DNA from: Paratinospora sagittata
Lineage: Eukaryota > Streptophyta > Magnoliopsida > Ranunculales > Menispermaceae
DNA: 64,000 nucleotides
Direction of reading: 5' to 3'
Assembly: GCA_035771175.1 (NCBI GenBank)
Contig: CM069607.1
Span: 19,104,001-19,168,000, forward strand
Shown: in pieces, positions 35,347-47,702 of the stretch
How positions within the stretch are numbered: position 1 is the first letter of the stretch
Layout: every line of letters begins with the position of its first letter
Position numbers and translations under genes: made by a program
The notes under the pieces: model-generated
Databases searched by the model: none
The model's input: only the letters and a program-made list of their open reading frames with translations
What the model was told of the DNA's origin: nothing

Positions 35347-36300
35347 CCACTAACACCTGGATGGTTCCCATTGTGTCGCACGGGAAAACAACTTTAGATT
35401 AAAAGTGTATTTGATTTTGATTTTAGTATTTGATTTCTAACTTAGACGTGGATAGCATGCTATTAGGTTGTGTATCATGCTAAACTGTAAGTATATGAAG
35501 TGTTCTCAGTAAGAGAACACATCACATATATTATTTCTCCGAGTGCTACAACTAATCATCAAGAACACATCAAACAATAGCAATCAAAGTATACAAAGAT
35601 CAGGCTCTAAGAACGAAGACATATCTCAGTGCTAATGCATTAGTTTGATCTTAGGTGTGTAGGGTAACCTCTCGATCAGTCTCAGCACGAAACTCTCTAA
35701 ATTGCAAAGTCTTCAAAATCACTTGGATTTAGTATTCGATTTTGACAATTTAGCTTTCGAAAGGTTTTAATCACAATTTCAATGAGTTTTGAATGATTTC
35801 AAAGTGTTTTGAGACAATGGAATGTTTCTTAAGTGTTAAAATATTAATTTTTCAAAAATTGGGCTTTCCAGCACTTTGCCAAAATTTTTCAAAAGGCAAT
35901 AGCGCACTATTAGTGTTGATAGCACGCTGATAGGGTTGAATAATCAAAAATCTATTTTACTTCCAAATTGCCTACATCGCGCTGTCCCTTTTGATAACTC
36001 GCTATAGATAGCAGTTGGCGTAATCTTTCTATTTTTAGTAAAATGGGAAATAGCGTGCTATAGGCCTTGATTGCACGCTATCGGAAAGTCCGAAAAACAC
36101 GAGCTCTCGGGTTTTTGTATATCAACCTACAATAGTCCGCTATCCATCATTAGAGAGCATCATACACAACCCAATAGCCTGCTATCCACGTCTTAGTTAG
36201 AAATCTCACATATCTAACGAGAAAAACGTGGGCCCTTTCCCTTGCTCGATTTTTCTATTCCTTGCACAGTTTTGACTGGGAATCGTAACTAAAACATTCT
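35347..36300 (+). repeat. M32, rearranged monomer with an inverted satellite fragment (954 bp)
   Basis: The head is P-like (ATGGTTCCCATTG) to about 35404. A patchwork of GTATTTGATTTTG-like pieces follows, then 50 bp in reverse orientation (35432-35481), then a Q-type body (CACATATATTATTTCTCC, AAAGTATACAAAGATC, CAGTGCTAATGC, GACAATTTAGCTTTCG). The tail has ACTATTAGTG, TTTTTGTATATCAACC and AATAGCCTGC, shared with M46 and M51. Confidence 0.9.
35432..35481 (-). repeat. 50-bp inverted satellite fragment
   Basis: The reverse complement of these 50 bases matches a P-type tail, for example 40532-40581, as far as I can read without mismatch. It includes the P-specific CAACCTAATAGCATGC and GTCTAAGTTAG, where other types have CAACCCAATAGC. 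The left edge GATTT overlaps the end of the preceding TATTTGATTT. It is the only reverse-oriented satellite piece I found. Confidence 0.9.
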
Positions 36301-37268
36301 CCACTAACACCTGGATTATTCCCATTGTGTCGCACGGGCAAAACAACTTTAGATTAAAACAATGTTTTGAATTCAAATCATTGCCTACTCTCTTGCTCTT
36401 CATTTTATCCCTTTTGTGCTGAGATTTTCAGAAGCTATGCATCGTTTTAAACTGTGGGTATATGAAGTGTTCTCAGTAAGAGAACACATCACCTATATTC
36501 TTTCTCCGAGTGCTACAACTAATCATCAAGAACACATCAAACAATAGCAATCAAAGTCTTCGAAGATAAGGCTCTAAGAACGAAGACATATCTCAATGCT
36601 AATGCATTAGTTTGATCTTAGGTGTGTAGGGTAACGTCTCGATCAATCTCAGCAGGAAAACTCTCTAAATTGCAAATTCTTCAAAATCACTTGGATTTAG
36701 CCTTTGATTTTGACAAAATATTTTTCGAAAGGTTTTAATCAAAATTTCAATGAGTTTTGAATGATTTAAAAGTGTTTTGAGACAATAGAATGGTTCTTAA
36801 GTGTTAAAATATTAATTTTTCCAAAATCGGGCTATCCAGCACTTTGCCAAAATTTTTCAAAAGGCAATAGCGCACTATCAGTGTTGATAGCACGCTGATA
36901 GGGTTGTATAATCAAAAATCTATTTTACTTCAAAATTGCCTACATCGCGCTATCCCTTTTATTAACTCGCTATAGATTGTTGTTGGCGTAATCTTTCGAT
37001 TTTTAGTAAAATGGGCAATAGCGTGCTATAGGCCTTGATTGCACGCTATCGGAAAGTCCGAAAAACACGAGCTCTCGGGTTTGTGTATATCGACCTACAA
37101 TAGTCCGCTATCCGTCATTAGATAGCGTTATACACAACCCAATAGCAAGCTATCCACGTCTTAGTTAGAAATCTCACATATCTAACGAGAAAAATGTGGG
37201 CCCTTTCCCTTGCTCGATTTTTCTATTCCTTGCACAGTTTTGACTGGGAATCGTAACTAAAACATTCT
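36301..37268 (+). repeat. M33, short monomer with a 203-bp deletion (968 bp)
   Basis: CTTGCTCTT (monomer position ~100) is joined to CATTTTATCCC (position ~304) at about 36400, with a 4-bp TCTT overlap. Variants are CTGGATTATTCCC, CATTGCCTACTC, AGCTATGCATCG, AGTCTTCGAAG, TAACGTCTCG, TTAGCCTTTG, TTATTAACTCGC and ATTAGATAGCGTTATAC. The same deletion and variants return in M48 and M53. Confidence 0.92.
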
Positions 37269-38333
37269 CCACTAACACCTGGATGGTTCCCATTGTGTCG
37301 CACGGGCAAAACAACTTTAGATTAAAACAATGTTTTGAATTTAAATCATTTCCTACTCTCTTGCACTTTAACCTGCAACTGCTAATTTAATAAAACACTC
37401 ATTCTCTAATTTTTAAAGATACAACACACACGATTTTTGCAAGTTAGACTGAGCTTTCCAAAGAGTATTTCAAAAGAAGAAAATCGTGACTCTTGCATTG
37501 CCAATGAAAGCTTCGACCTGAATCAAAATTGCAAACTGCCTTGAAGATAACCTCATTGTTTAACAACTTCTTCATTTTATCCCTTTTGTGCTGAGATTTT
37601 CAGAAGCTATCCATAGTTTTAAATTGTGGGTATATGAAGTGTTCTCAGTAAGAGAACACATCACCTATATTCTTTCTCCGAGTGCTACAACTAATCATCA
37701 AGAACACATCAAACAATAGCAATCAAAGTCTACAAAGATAAGGCTCTAAGAACGAAGACATATCTCAATGCTAATACATTAGTTTGATCTTAGGTGTGTA
37801 GGGTAACCTCTCGATCAATCTCAGCAGGAAAACTCTCTACATTGCAAATTCTTCAAAATCACTTGGATTTAGTATTTGATTTTGACAAAATATTTTTCAA
37901 AAGGTTTTAATCATAATTTCAATGAGTTTTGAATGATTTAGAAGTGTTTTGAGACAATAGAATGGTTATTAAGTGTTAAAATATTAATTTTTCCAAAATC
38001 GGGCTATCCAGCACTTTGCCAAATTTTTTCAAAAGGCAATAGCGCACTATGAGTGTTGATAGCACGCTGATACGGTTGAATAATAAAAAATCTATTTTAC
38101 TTCAAAATTCCCTACATCGCGCTGTCCCTTTTGATAACTCGCTATAGATAGCAGTTGGCGTAATCTTTCTATTTTTAGTAAATTGGGAAATAGCGTGCTA
38201 TAGGCCTTGATTGCACGCTATCGGCTTAGTTAGAAATCTCACATATCTAACGAGAAAAACGTGGGCCCTTTCCCTTGCTCGATTTTTCTATTCCTTGCAC
38301 AGTTTTGACTGGGAATCGTAACTAAAACATTTT
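37269..38333 (+). repeat. M34, monomer truncated inside the dyad domain (1065 bp)
   Basis: The head and middle carry GAATTTAAATC, CTTGCACTTTAACC, CCAATGAAAGC, CCATAGTTTTAAATTGTG, CTAATACATTAG and CTCTACATTGC, all shared with M49 and M54. From about 37960 the tail is type A-like. At about 38224 GCTATCGG is joined to CTTAGTTAG, losing about 106 bp and with them subunit 4 and the last dyad. Confidence 0.9.
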
Positions 38334-39505
38334 CCACTAACACTTGGATGATTCCCATTGTGTTGCACGGGCAAAACAACTTTAGATTAAAATAATGTTT
38401 TGAATTCAAATCATTTCCTACTCTCTTGCTCTTTAACCTGCAACTGCTAATTTAATAAAACACTCATTCTCTAATTTTTAAAGATACAACACACATGATT
38501 TTTGCAAGTTAGACTGAGCTTTCCAAAGAGTATTTCAAAAGAAGAAAGTCGTGACCCTTGCATTGCCAATAAAAGCTTCGACCTGAATCAAAATAGCAAA
38601 CTGTCTTGAAGATAACCTCATTGTTTAGCAAGTTCTTCATTTTATCCCTTTTGTGCAGAGATTTTCAGAAGCTATCCATCGTTTTAAACTGTAGGTATAT
38701 GAAGTGTTCTCAGTAAGAGAACACATCACCTATATTCTTTCTCCGAGTGCTACAACTAATCATCAAGAACACATCAAACAATAGCAATCAAAGTCTACAA
38801 AGATAAGGCTCTAAGAACGAAGACATATCTCAATGCTAATGCATTAGTTTGATCTTAGGTGTGTAGGGTAACTTCTGGATCAATCTCAGCACGAAAACTC
38901 TCTAAATTGCAAAGTCTTCAAAATCACTTGGATTTAGTATTTGATTTTGACAAAATATTTTTCGGAAGGTTTTAATCACAATTTCAATGAGTTTTGAATG
39001 ATTTCAAAGTGTTTTGAGACAATAGAATGGTTCTTAAGTGTTAAAATATTAATTTTTCCAAAATCGGGCTATCCAGCACTTTGCCAAAATTTTTCAAAAG
39101 GCAATAGCGCACTATGAGTGTTGATAGCACGCTGATAGGGTTGAATAATCAAAAATCTATTTTACTTCAAAATTGCCTACATCGCGACAGCCCTTTTGAT
39201 AACTCGCTATAGATAGCAGTTGGCGTAATCTTTCTATTTTTAGTAAAATGGGAAATAGCGTGCTATAGGCCTTGATTGCACGCTATCGGAAAGTCCGAAA
39301 AACACGAGCTCTCGGGTTTGTGTATATCGACCTACAATAGTCCGCTATCCATCATTAGAGAGCATGATACGCAACCCAATAGCATGCTATCCACGTCTTA
39401 GTTAGAAATCTCACATATCTAACGAGAAAAACGTGGGCCCTTTCCCTTGCTCGATTTTTCTATTCCTTGCACAGTTTTGACTGGGAATCGTAACTAAAAC
39501 ATTCT
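38334..39505 (+). repeat. M35, full-length monomer bordering the P-Q-R array (1172 bp)
   Basis: It has a type A head (ACTTGG, GTTGCACGGG) and a B-like CTTCTGGATC, with GATTTCAAAGTG, then CATCGCGACAGCCC and GATACGCAACCC as in M31. From about 39198 it matches the end of the R monomers, so it is the left shoulder of the HOR. Confidence 0.9.
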
Positions 39506-40676
39506 CCACTAACACCTGGATGGTTCCCATTGTGTCGCACGGGCAAAACAACTTTAGATTAAAACAATGTTTTGAATTCAAATCATTTCCTACTCTCTTC
39601 CTCTTTAACCTGCAACTGCTAATTTAATAAAACACTCATTCTCTAATTTTTAAAGATACAACACACACGATTTTCGCAAGTTAGACTGAGCTATCCAAAG
39701 AGTATTTCAAAAGAAGAAAGTTGTGACTCTTGCATTGCCCATAAAAGCTTCGACCTGAATCAAAATTGCAAACTGTCTTGAAGATAACCTCATTGTTTAG
39801 CAAGTTCTTCATTTTATCCCTTTTGTGCTGAGATTTTCAGAAGCTATCCATCGTTTTAAACTATAGGTATATGAAGTGTTCTCAGTACGAGAACACATCA
39901 CCTATATTCTTTCTCCGAGTGCTACAACTAATCATCAAGAACACATCAAACAATAGCAATCGAAGTCTACGAAGATAAGGCTCTAAGAACGAAGACATAT
40001 CTCAATGCTAATGCATTAGTTTGATCATAGGTGCGTAGGGTAACCTCTCGATCAATCTCAGCAAGAAAACTCTCTAAATTACAAAGTCTTCAAAATCACT
40101 TGGATTTAGTATTTGATTTTGACAAAATATTTTTTGAAAGGTTTTAATCACAATTTCAATGAATTTTGAATGATTTAAAAGTGTTTTTGAAACAATAGAA
40201 TGGTTCTTAAGTGTTAAAATATTAATTTTTCCAAAATTGGGCTACCCAGCGCTGTGCCAAAATTTTTCAAAAGGCAATAGCGCACTATCAGTGTCGATAG
40301 TCCGCTGATAGGGTTGAATAATCAAAAATTTATTTTTCTTCAAAATTGCCTGTAGTGCGCTATCCCTTTTGATAACTCGATATAGAGCAGTTGTCGTGAT
40401 CTTTCGATTTTTAGTAAAATGGGCAATAGTCTGCTATAGGCCTTGATTATACGTTATCGGAAAGTCCGAAAAACACGAGCTCTTGGGTTTGTGTATCTCG
40501 ACCTGCAATAGTCCTCTATCCGTCATTAGAGAGCATGATACACAACCTAATAGCATGCTATCCACGTCTAAGTTAGAAATCTCACATATCTAACGAGAAA
40601 AACGTGGGCCCTTTTCCTTACTCGATTTTTCTATTCCTTGCACAGGTTTGATTGAGAATCGTAACTAAAACATTCT
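39506..40676 (+). repeat. M36, P monomer, HOR copy 1 (1171 bp)
   Basis: P variants: CTCTTCCTCTTTAACC, TTTCGCAAG, GAAAGTTGTGAC, ACTATAGGTATATG, TCAGTACGAGAAC, CTACGAAGATAAGG, GATCATAGGTGCGTAGGG, CAATGAATTTTG, GCTACCCAGCGCTGTGCC, GTGTCGATAGTCCGC, TTATACGTTATCGG, CAACCTAATAGC and GGTTTGATTGAGAATCG. It has A at 40064 (AGCAAGAAAAC), as in M39. Confidence 0.95.
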
Positions 40677-41847
40677 CCGCTAACACCTGGATGATTCTCA
40701 TTGAGTCGCACGGGCAAAACAACTTTAGATTAAAACAATGTTTTGAATTCAAATCATTTCCTACTCTCTTGCTCTTTAACTTGCAACTGCTAATTTAATA
40801 AAACACCCCTTCTCTAATTTTCAAAGATACAACACACACGATTTTTGCAAGTTAGACTGAGCTTTACAAAAAGTATTTTAAAAGAAGAAAGTCGTGACTC
40901 TTGCATTGCCGATAAAAGCTTCGACCTGAATCAAAATTGCAAACTGTCTTGAAGATAACCTCGTTGTTTAGGAAGTTCTTCATTTTATCCCTTTTGTGCT
41001 GAGATTTTCAGAAGCTATCCATCATTTTAAACTGTAGGTATATGAAGTGTTCTCAGTAAGAGAACACATCACATATATTATTTCTCCGAGTGCTACAACT
41101 AATCATCAAGAACACATCAAACAATAGCAATCAAAGTATACAAAGATCAGGCTCTAAGAACGAAGACATATCTCAGTGCTAATGCATTAGTTTGATCTTA
41201 GGTGTGTAGGGTAACCTCTCGATCAGTCTCAGCACGAAACTCTCTAAATTGCAAAGTCTTCAAAATCACTTGGATTTAGTATTCGATTTTGACAATTTAG
41301 CTTTCGAAAGGTTTTAATCACAATTTCAATGAGTTTTGAATGATTTCAAAGTGTTTTGAGACAATGGAATGTTTCTTAAGTGTTAAAATATTAATTTTTA
41401 AAAAATTGGGCTTTCCAGCACTTTGCCAAAATTTTTCAAAAGGCAATAGCGCACTATGAGTGTTGATAGCACGCTGATAGGGTTGAATAATCAAGAATCT
41501 ATTTTACTTCAAAATTGCCTACATCGCGACAGCCCTTTTGATAACTCGCTATAGATAGCAGTTGGCGTAATCTTTCTATTTTTAGTAAAATGGGAAATAG
41601 CGTGCTATAGGCCTTGATTGCACGCTATCGGAAAGTCCGAAAAACACGAGCTCTCGGGTTTGTGTATATCGACCTACAATAGTCCGCTATCCATCATTAG
41701 AGAGCATGATACGCAACCCAATAGCATGCTATCCACGTCTAAGTTAGAAATCTCACATATCTAACGAGAAAAACGTGGGCCCTTTTCCTTACTCGATTTT
41801 TCTATTCCTTGCACAGGTTTGATTGAGAATCGTAACTAAAACATTCT
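40677..41847 (+). repeat. M37, Q monomer, HOR copy 1 (1171 bp)
   Basis: The head anchor is mutated to CCGCTAACAC. Q variants: GATTCTCATTGAGTCGC, AACACCCCTTCTC, GCTTTACAAAAAG, TATTTTAAAAGAAG, GCCGATAAAAG, CCTCGTTGTTTAGGAAG, TATTATTTCTCC, AAAGTATACAAAG, CAGTGCTAATG, GACAATTTAGCTTTCG and TTTTTAAAAAATTGGG. Private: AATCAAGAATC near 41492. Confidence 0.95.
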
Positions 41848-43018
41848 CCACTAACACCTGGATGATTCTCATTGAGTCGCACGGGCAAAACAACTTTAGA
41901 TTAAAACAATGTTTTGAATTCAAATCATTTCCTACTCTCTTGCTCTTTAACTTGCAACTGCTAATTTAATAAAACACCCCTTCTCTAATTTTCAAAGATA
42001 CAACACACACGATTTTTGCAAGTTAGACTGAGCTTTACAAAAAGTATTCTAAAAGAAGAAAGTCGTGACTCTTGCATTGCCGATAAAAGCTTCGACCTGA
42101 ATCAAAATTGCAAACTGTCTTGAAGATAACCTCGTTGTTTAGGAAGTTCTTCATTTTATCCCTTTTGTGCTGAGATTTTCAGAAGCTATCCATCATTTTA
42201 AACTGTAGGTATATGAAGTGTTCTCAGTAAGAGAACACATCACATATATTCTTTCTCCGAGTGCTACAACTAATCATCAAGAACACATCAAACAATAGCA
42301 ATCATAGTCTACAAAGATCAGGCTCTAAGAACGAAGACATATCTCAATGCTAATGCATTAGTTTGATCTTAGGTGTGTAGGGTAACCTCTCGATCAGTCT
42401 CAGCACGAAACTCTCTAAATTGCAAAGTCTTCAAAATCACTTGGATTTAGTATTCGATTTTGACAATTTAGCTTTCGAAAGGTTTTAATCACAATTTCAA
42501 TGAGTTTTGAATGATTTCAAAGTGTTTTGAGACAATGGAATGTTTCTTAAGTATTAAAATATTAATTTTTCAAAAATTGGGCTTTCCAGCACTTTGCCAA
42601 AATTTTTCAAAAGGCAATAGCGCACTATGAGTGTTGATAGCACGCTGATAGGGTTGAATAATCAAAAATCTATTTTACTTCAAAATTGCCTACATCGCGA
42701 CAGCCCTTTAGATAACTCGCTATAGATAGCAGTTGGCGTAATCTTTCTATTTTTAGTAAAATGGGAAATAGCGTGCTATAGGCCTTGATTGCACGCTATC
42801 GGAAAGTCCGAAAAACACGAGCTCTCGGGTTTGTGTATATCGACCTACAATAGTCCGCTATCCATCATTAGAGAGCATGATACGCAACCCAATAGCATGC
42901 TATCCACGTCTTAGTTAGAAATCTCACATATCTAACGAGAAAAACGTGGGCCCTTTCCCTTGCTCGATTTTTCTATTCCTTGCACAGTTTTGACTGGGAA
43001 TCGTAACTAAAACATTCT
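41848..43018 (+). repeat. M38, R monomer, HOR copy 1 (1171 bp)
   Basis: Close to Q, from which it probably arose, but with TATTCTAAAAGAAG, TATTCTTTCTCC, AATCATAGTCTAC, CTCAATGCTAATG, TTTTTCAAAAATTGGG and CCTTTAGATAAC. The tail is GTCTTAGTTAG and TTTTGACTGGG. Private: TAAGTATTAAAAT. Confidence 0.95.
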
Positions 43019-44189
43019 CCACTAACACCTGGATGGTTCCCATTGTGTCGCACGGGCAAAACAACTTTAGATTAAAACAATGTTTTGAATTCAAATCATT
43101 TCCTACTCTCTTCCTCTTTAACCTGCAACTGCTAATTTAATAAAACACTCATTCTCTAATTTTTAAAGATACAACACACACGATTTTCGCAAGTTAGACT
43201 GAGCTATCCAAAGAGTATTTCAAAAGAAGAAAGTTGTGACTCTTGCATTGCCCATAAAAGCTTCGACCTGAATCAAAATTGCAAACTGTCTTGAAGATAA
43301 CCTCATTGTTTAGCAAGTTCTTCATTTTATCCCTTTTGTGCTGAGATTTTCAGAAGCTATCCATCGTTTTAAACTATAGGTATATGAAGTGTTCTCAGTA
43401 CGAGAACACATCACCTATATTCTTTCTCCGAGTGCTACAACTAATCATCAAGAACACATCAAACAATAGCAATCGAAGTCTACGAAGATAAGGCTCTAAG
43501 AACGAAGACATATCTCAATGCTAATGCATTAGTTTGATCATAGGTGCGTAGGGTAACCTCTCGATCAATCTCAGCAAGAAAACTCTCTAAATTACAAAGT
43601 CTTCAAAATCACTTGGATTTAGTATTTGATTTTGACAAAATATTTTTTGAAAGGTTTTAATCACAATTTCAATGAATTTTGAATGATTTAAAAGTGTTTT
43701 TGAAACAATAGAATGGTTCTTAAGTGTTAAAATATTAATTTTTCCAAAATTGGGCTACCCAGCGCTGTGCCAAAATTTTTCAAAAGGCAATAGCGCACTA
43801 TCAGTGTCGATAGTCCGCTGATAGGGTTGAATAATCAAAAATTTATTTTTCTTCAAAATTGCCTGTAGTGCGCTATCCCTTTTGATAACTCGATATAGAG
43901 CAGTTGTCGTGATCTTTCGATTTTTAGTAAAATGGGCAATAGTCTGCTATAGGCCTTGATTATACGTTATCGGAAAGTCCGAAAAACACGAGCTCTTGGG
44001 TTTGTGTATCTCGACCTGCAATAGTCCTCTATCCGTCATTAGAGAGCATGATACACAACCTAATAGCATGCTATCCACGTCTAAGTTAGAAATCTCACAT
44101 ATCTAACGAGAAAAACGTGGGCCCTTTTCCTTACTCGATTTTTCTATTCCTTGCACAGGTTTGATTGAGAATCGTAACTAAAACATTCT
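43019..44189 (+). repeat. M39, P monomer, HOR copy 2 (1171 bp)
   Basis: All the P variants listed for M36 are present at +3513, including AGCAAGAAAAC at 43577. I noticed no difference from M36. Confidence 0.95.
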
Positions 44190-45360
44190 CCGCTAACACC
44201 TGGATGATTCTCATTGAGTCGCACGGGCAAAACAACTTTAGATTAAAACAATGTTTTGAATTCAAATCATTTCCTACTCTCTTGCTCTTTAACTTGCAAC
44301 TGCTAATTTAATAAAACACCCCTTCTCTAATTTTCAAAGATACAACACACACGATTTTTGCAAGTTAGACTGAGCTTTACAAAAAGTATTTTAAAAGAAG
44401 AAAGTCGTGACTCTTGCATTGCCGATAAAAGCTTCGACCTGAATCAAAATTGCAAACTGTCTTGAAGATAACCTCGTTGTTTAGGAAGTTCTTCATTTTA
44501 TCCCTTTTGTGCTGAGATTTTCAGAAGCTATCCATCATTTTAAACTGTAGGTATATGAAGTGTTCTCAGTAAGAGAACACATCACATATATTATTTCTCC
44601 GAGTGCTACAACTAATCATCAAGAACACATCAAACAATAGCAATCAAAGTATACAAAGATCAGGCTCTAAGAACGAAGACATATCTCAGTGCTAATGCAT
44701 TAGTTTGATCTTAGGTGTGTAGGGTAACCTCTCGATCAGTCTCAGCACGAAACTCTCTAAATTGCAAAGTCTTCAAAATCACTTGGATTTAGTATTCGAT
44801 TTTGACAATTTAGCTTTCGAAAGGTTTTAATCACAATTTCAATGAGTTTTGAATGATTTCAAAGTGTTTTGAGACAATGGAATGTTTCTTAAGTGTTAAA
44901 ATATTAATTTTTAAAAAATTGGGCTTTCCAGCACTTTGCCAAAATTTTTCAAAAGGCAATAGCGCACTATGAGTGTTGATAGCACGCTGATAGGGTTGAA
45001 TAATCAAAAATCTATTTTACTTCAAAATTGCCTACATCGCGACAGCCCTTTTGATAACTCGCTATAGATAGCAGTTGGCGTAATCTTTCTATTTTTAGTA
45101 AAATGGGAAATAGCGTGCTATAGGCCTTGATTGCACGCTATCGGAAAGTCCGAAAAACACGAGCTCTCGGGTTTGTGTATATCGACCTACAATAGTCCGC
45201 TATCCATCATTAGAGAGCATGATACGCAACCCAATAGCATGCTATCCACGTCTAAGTTAGAAATCTCACATATCTAACGAGAAAAACGTGGGCCCTTTTC
45301 CTTACTCGATTTTTCTATTCCTTGCACAGGTTTGATTGAGAATCGTAACTAAAACATTCT
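44190..45360 (+). repeat. M40, Q monomer, HOR copy 2 (1171 bp)
   Basis: CCGCTAACAC head as in M37. It has the consensus AATCAAAAATC where M37 has AATCAAGAATC; otherwise the same by eye. Confidence 0.95.
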
Positions 45361-46531
45361 CCACTAACACCTGGATGATTCTCATTGAGTCGCACGGGCA
45401 AAACAACTTTAGATTAAAACAATGTTTTGAATTCAAATCATTTCCTACTCTCTTGCTCTTTAACTTGCAACTGCTAATTTAATAAAACACCCCTTCTCTA
45501 ATTTTCAAAGATACAACACACACGATTTTTGCAAGTTAGACTGAGCTTTACAAAAAGTATTCTAAAAGAAGAAAGTCGTGACTCTTGCATTGCCGATAAA
45601 AGCTTCGACCTGAATCAAAATTGCAAACTGTCTTGAAGATAACCTCGTTGTTTAGGAAGTTCTTCATTTTATCCCTTTTGTGCTGAGATTTTCAGAAGCT
45701 ATCCATCATTTTAAACTGTAGGTATATGAAGTGTTCTCAGTAAGAGAACACATCACATATATTCTTTCTCCGAGTGCTACAACTAATCATCAAGAACACA
45801 TCAAACAATAGCAATCATAGTCTACAAAGATCAGGCTCTAAGAACGAAGACATATCTCAATGCTAATGCATTAGTTTGATCTTAGGTGTGTAGGGTAACC
45901 TCTCGATCAGTCTCAGCACGAAACTCTCTAAATTGCAAAGTCTTCAAAATCACTTGGATTTAGTATTCGATTTTGACAATTTAGCTTTCGAAAGGTTTTA
46001 ATCACAATTTCAATGAGTTTTGAATGATTTCAAAGTGTTTTGAGACAATGGAATGTTTCTTAAGCGTTAAAATATTAATTTTTCAAAAATTGGGCTTTCC
46101 AGCACTTTGCCAAAATTTTTCAAAAGGCAATAGCGCACTATGAGTGTTGATAGCACGCTGATAGGGTTGAATAATCAAAAATCTATTTTACTTCAAAATT
46201 GCCTACATCGCGACAGCCCTTTAGATAACTCGCTATAGATAGCAGTTGGCGTAATCTTTCTATTTTTAGTAAAATGGGAAATAGCGTGCTATAGGCCTTG
46301 ATTGCACGCTATCGGAAAGTCCGAAAAACACGAGCTCTCGGGTTTGTGTATATCGACCTACAATAGTCCGCTATCCATCATTAGAGAGCATGATACGCAA
46401 CCCAATAGCATGCTATCCACGTCTTAGTTAGAAATCTCACATATCTAACGAGAAAAACGTGGGCCCTTTCCCTTGCTCGATTTTTCTATTCCTTGCACAG
46501 TTTTGACTGGGAATCGTAACTAAAACATTCT
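45361..46531 (+). repeat. M41, R monomer, HOR copy 2 (1171 bp)
   Basis: R variants as in M38. Private: TAAGCGTTAAAAT near 46064, at the site where M38 has TAAGTATTAAAAT. Both are single changes from TAAGTGTTAAAAT. Confidence 0.95.
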
Positions 46532-47702
46532 CCACTAACACCTGGATGGTTCCCATTGTGTCGCACGGGCAAAACAACTTTAGATTAAAACAATGTTTTG
46601 AATTCAAATCATTTCCTACTCTCTTCCTCTTTAACCTGCAACTGCTAATTTAATAAAACACTCATTCTCTAATTTTTAAAGATACAACACACACGATTTT
46701 CGCAAGTTAGACTGAGCTATCCAAAGAGTATTTCAAAAGAAGAAAGTTGTGACTCTTGCATTGCCCATAAAAGCTTCGACCTGAATCAAAATTGCAAACT
46801 GTCTTGAAGATAACCTCATTGTTTAGCAAGTTCTTCATTTTATCCCTTTTGTGCTGAGATTTTCAGAAGCTATCCATCGTTTTAAACTATAGGTATATGA
46901 AGTGTTCTCAGTACGAGAACACATCACCTATATTCTTTCTCCGAGTGCTACAACTAATCATCAAGAACACATCAAACAATAGCAATCGAAGTCTACGAAG
47001 ATAAGGCTCTAAGAACGAAGACATATCTCAATGCTAATGCATTAGTTTGATCATAGGTGCGTAGGGTAACCTCTCGATCAATCTCAGCAGGAAAACTCTC
47101 TAAATTACAAAGTCTTCAAAATCACTTGGATTTAGTATTTGATTTTGACAAAATATTTTTTGAAAGGTTTTAATCACAATTTCAATGAATTTTGAATGAT
47201 TTAAAAGTGTTTTTGAAACAATAGAATGGTTCTTAAGTGTTAAAATATTAATTTTTCCAAAATTGGGCTACCCAGCGCTGTGCCAAAATTTTTCAAAAGG
47301 CAATAGCGCACTATCAGTGTCGATAGTCCGCTGATAGGGTTGAATAATCAAAAATTTATTTTTCTTCAAAATTGCCTGTAGTGCGCTATCCCTTTTGATA
47401 ACTCGATATAGAGCAGTTGTCGTGATCTTTCGATTTTTAGTAAAATGGGCAATAGTCTGCTATAGGCCTTGATTATACGTTATCGGAAAGTCCGAAAAAC
47501 ACGAGCTCTTGGGTTTGTGTATCTCGACCTGCAATAGTCCTCTATCCGTCATTAGAGAGCATGATACACAACCTAATAGCATGCTATCCACGTCTAAGTT
47601 AGAAATCTCACATATCTAACGAGAAAAACGTGGGCCCTTTTCCTTACTCGATTTTTCTATTCCTTGCACAGGTTTGATTGAGAATCGTAACTAAAACATT
47701 CT
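46532..47702 (+). repeat. M42, P monomer, HOR copy 3 (1171 bp)
   Basis: P monomer with G at 47090 (AGCAGGAAAAC), a variant shared with M45 and separating copies 3-4 from copies 1-2. Confidence 0.95.

Noticed and set aside
35404..35431. Possible non-satellite insertion in M32 just before the inverted fragment.
   Set aside because: The bases resemble the satellite's own AGTATTTGATTTTG and GTGTTTGATTTTG segments, so they read as scrambled local satellite rather than foreign DNA.
36206..36403. 65-codon minus-strand frame found identically at 36206-36403, 53461-53658 and 59114-59311.
   Set aside because: It is identical because the DNA of M33, M48 and M53 is nearly identical, not from protein constraint. 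Its ATG lies at the deletion join (CTCTT joined to CAT), so the frame was created by that deletion. It has no promoter context and matches no family I know.
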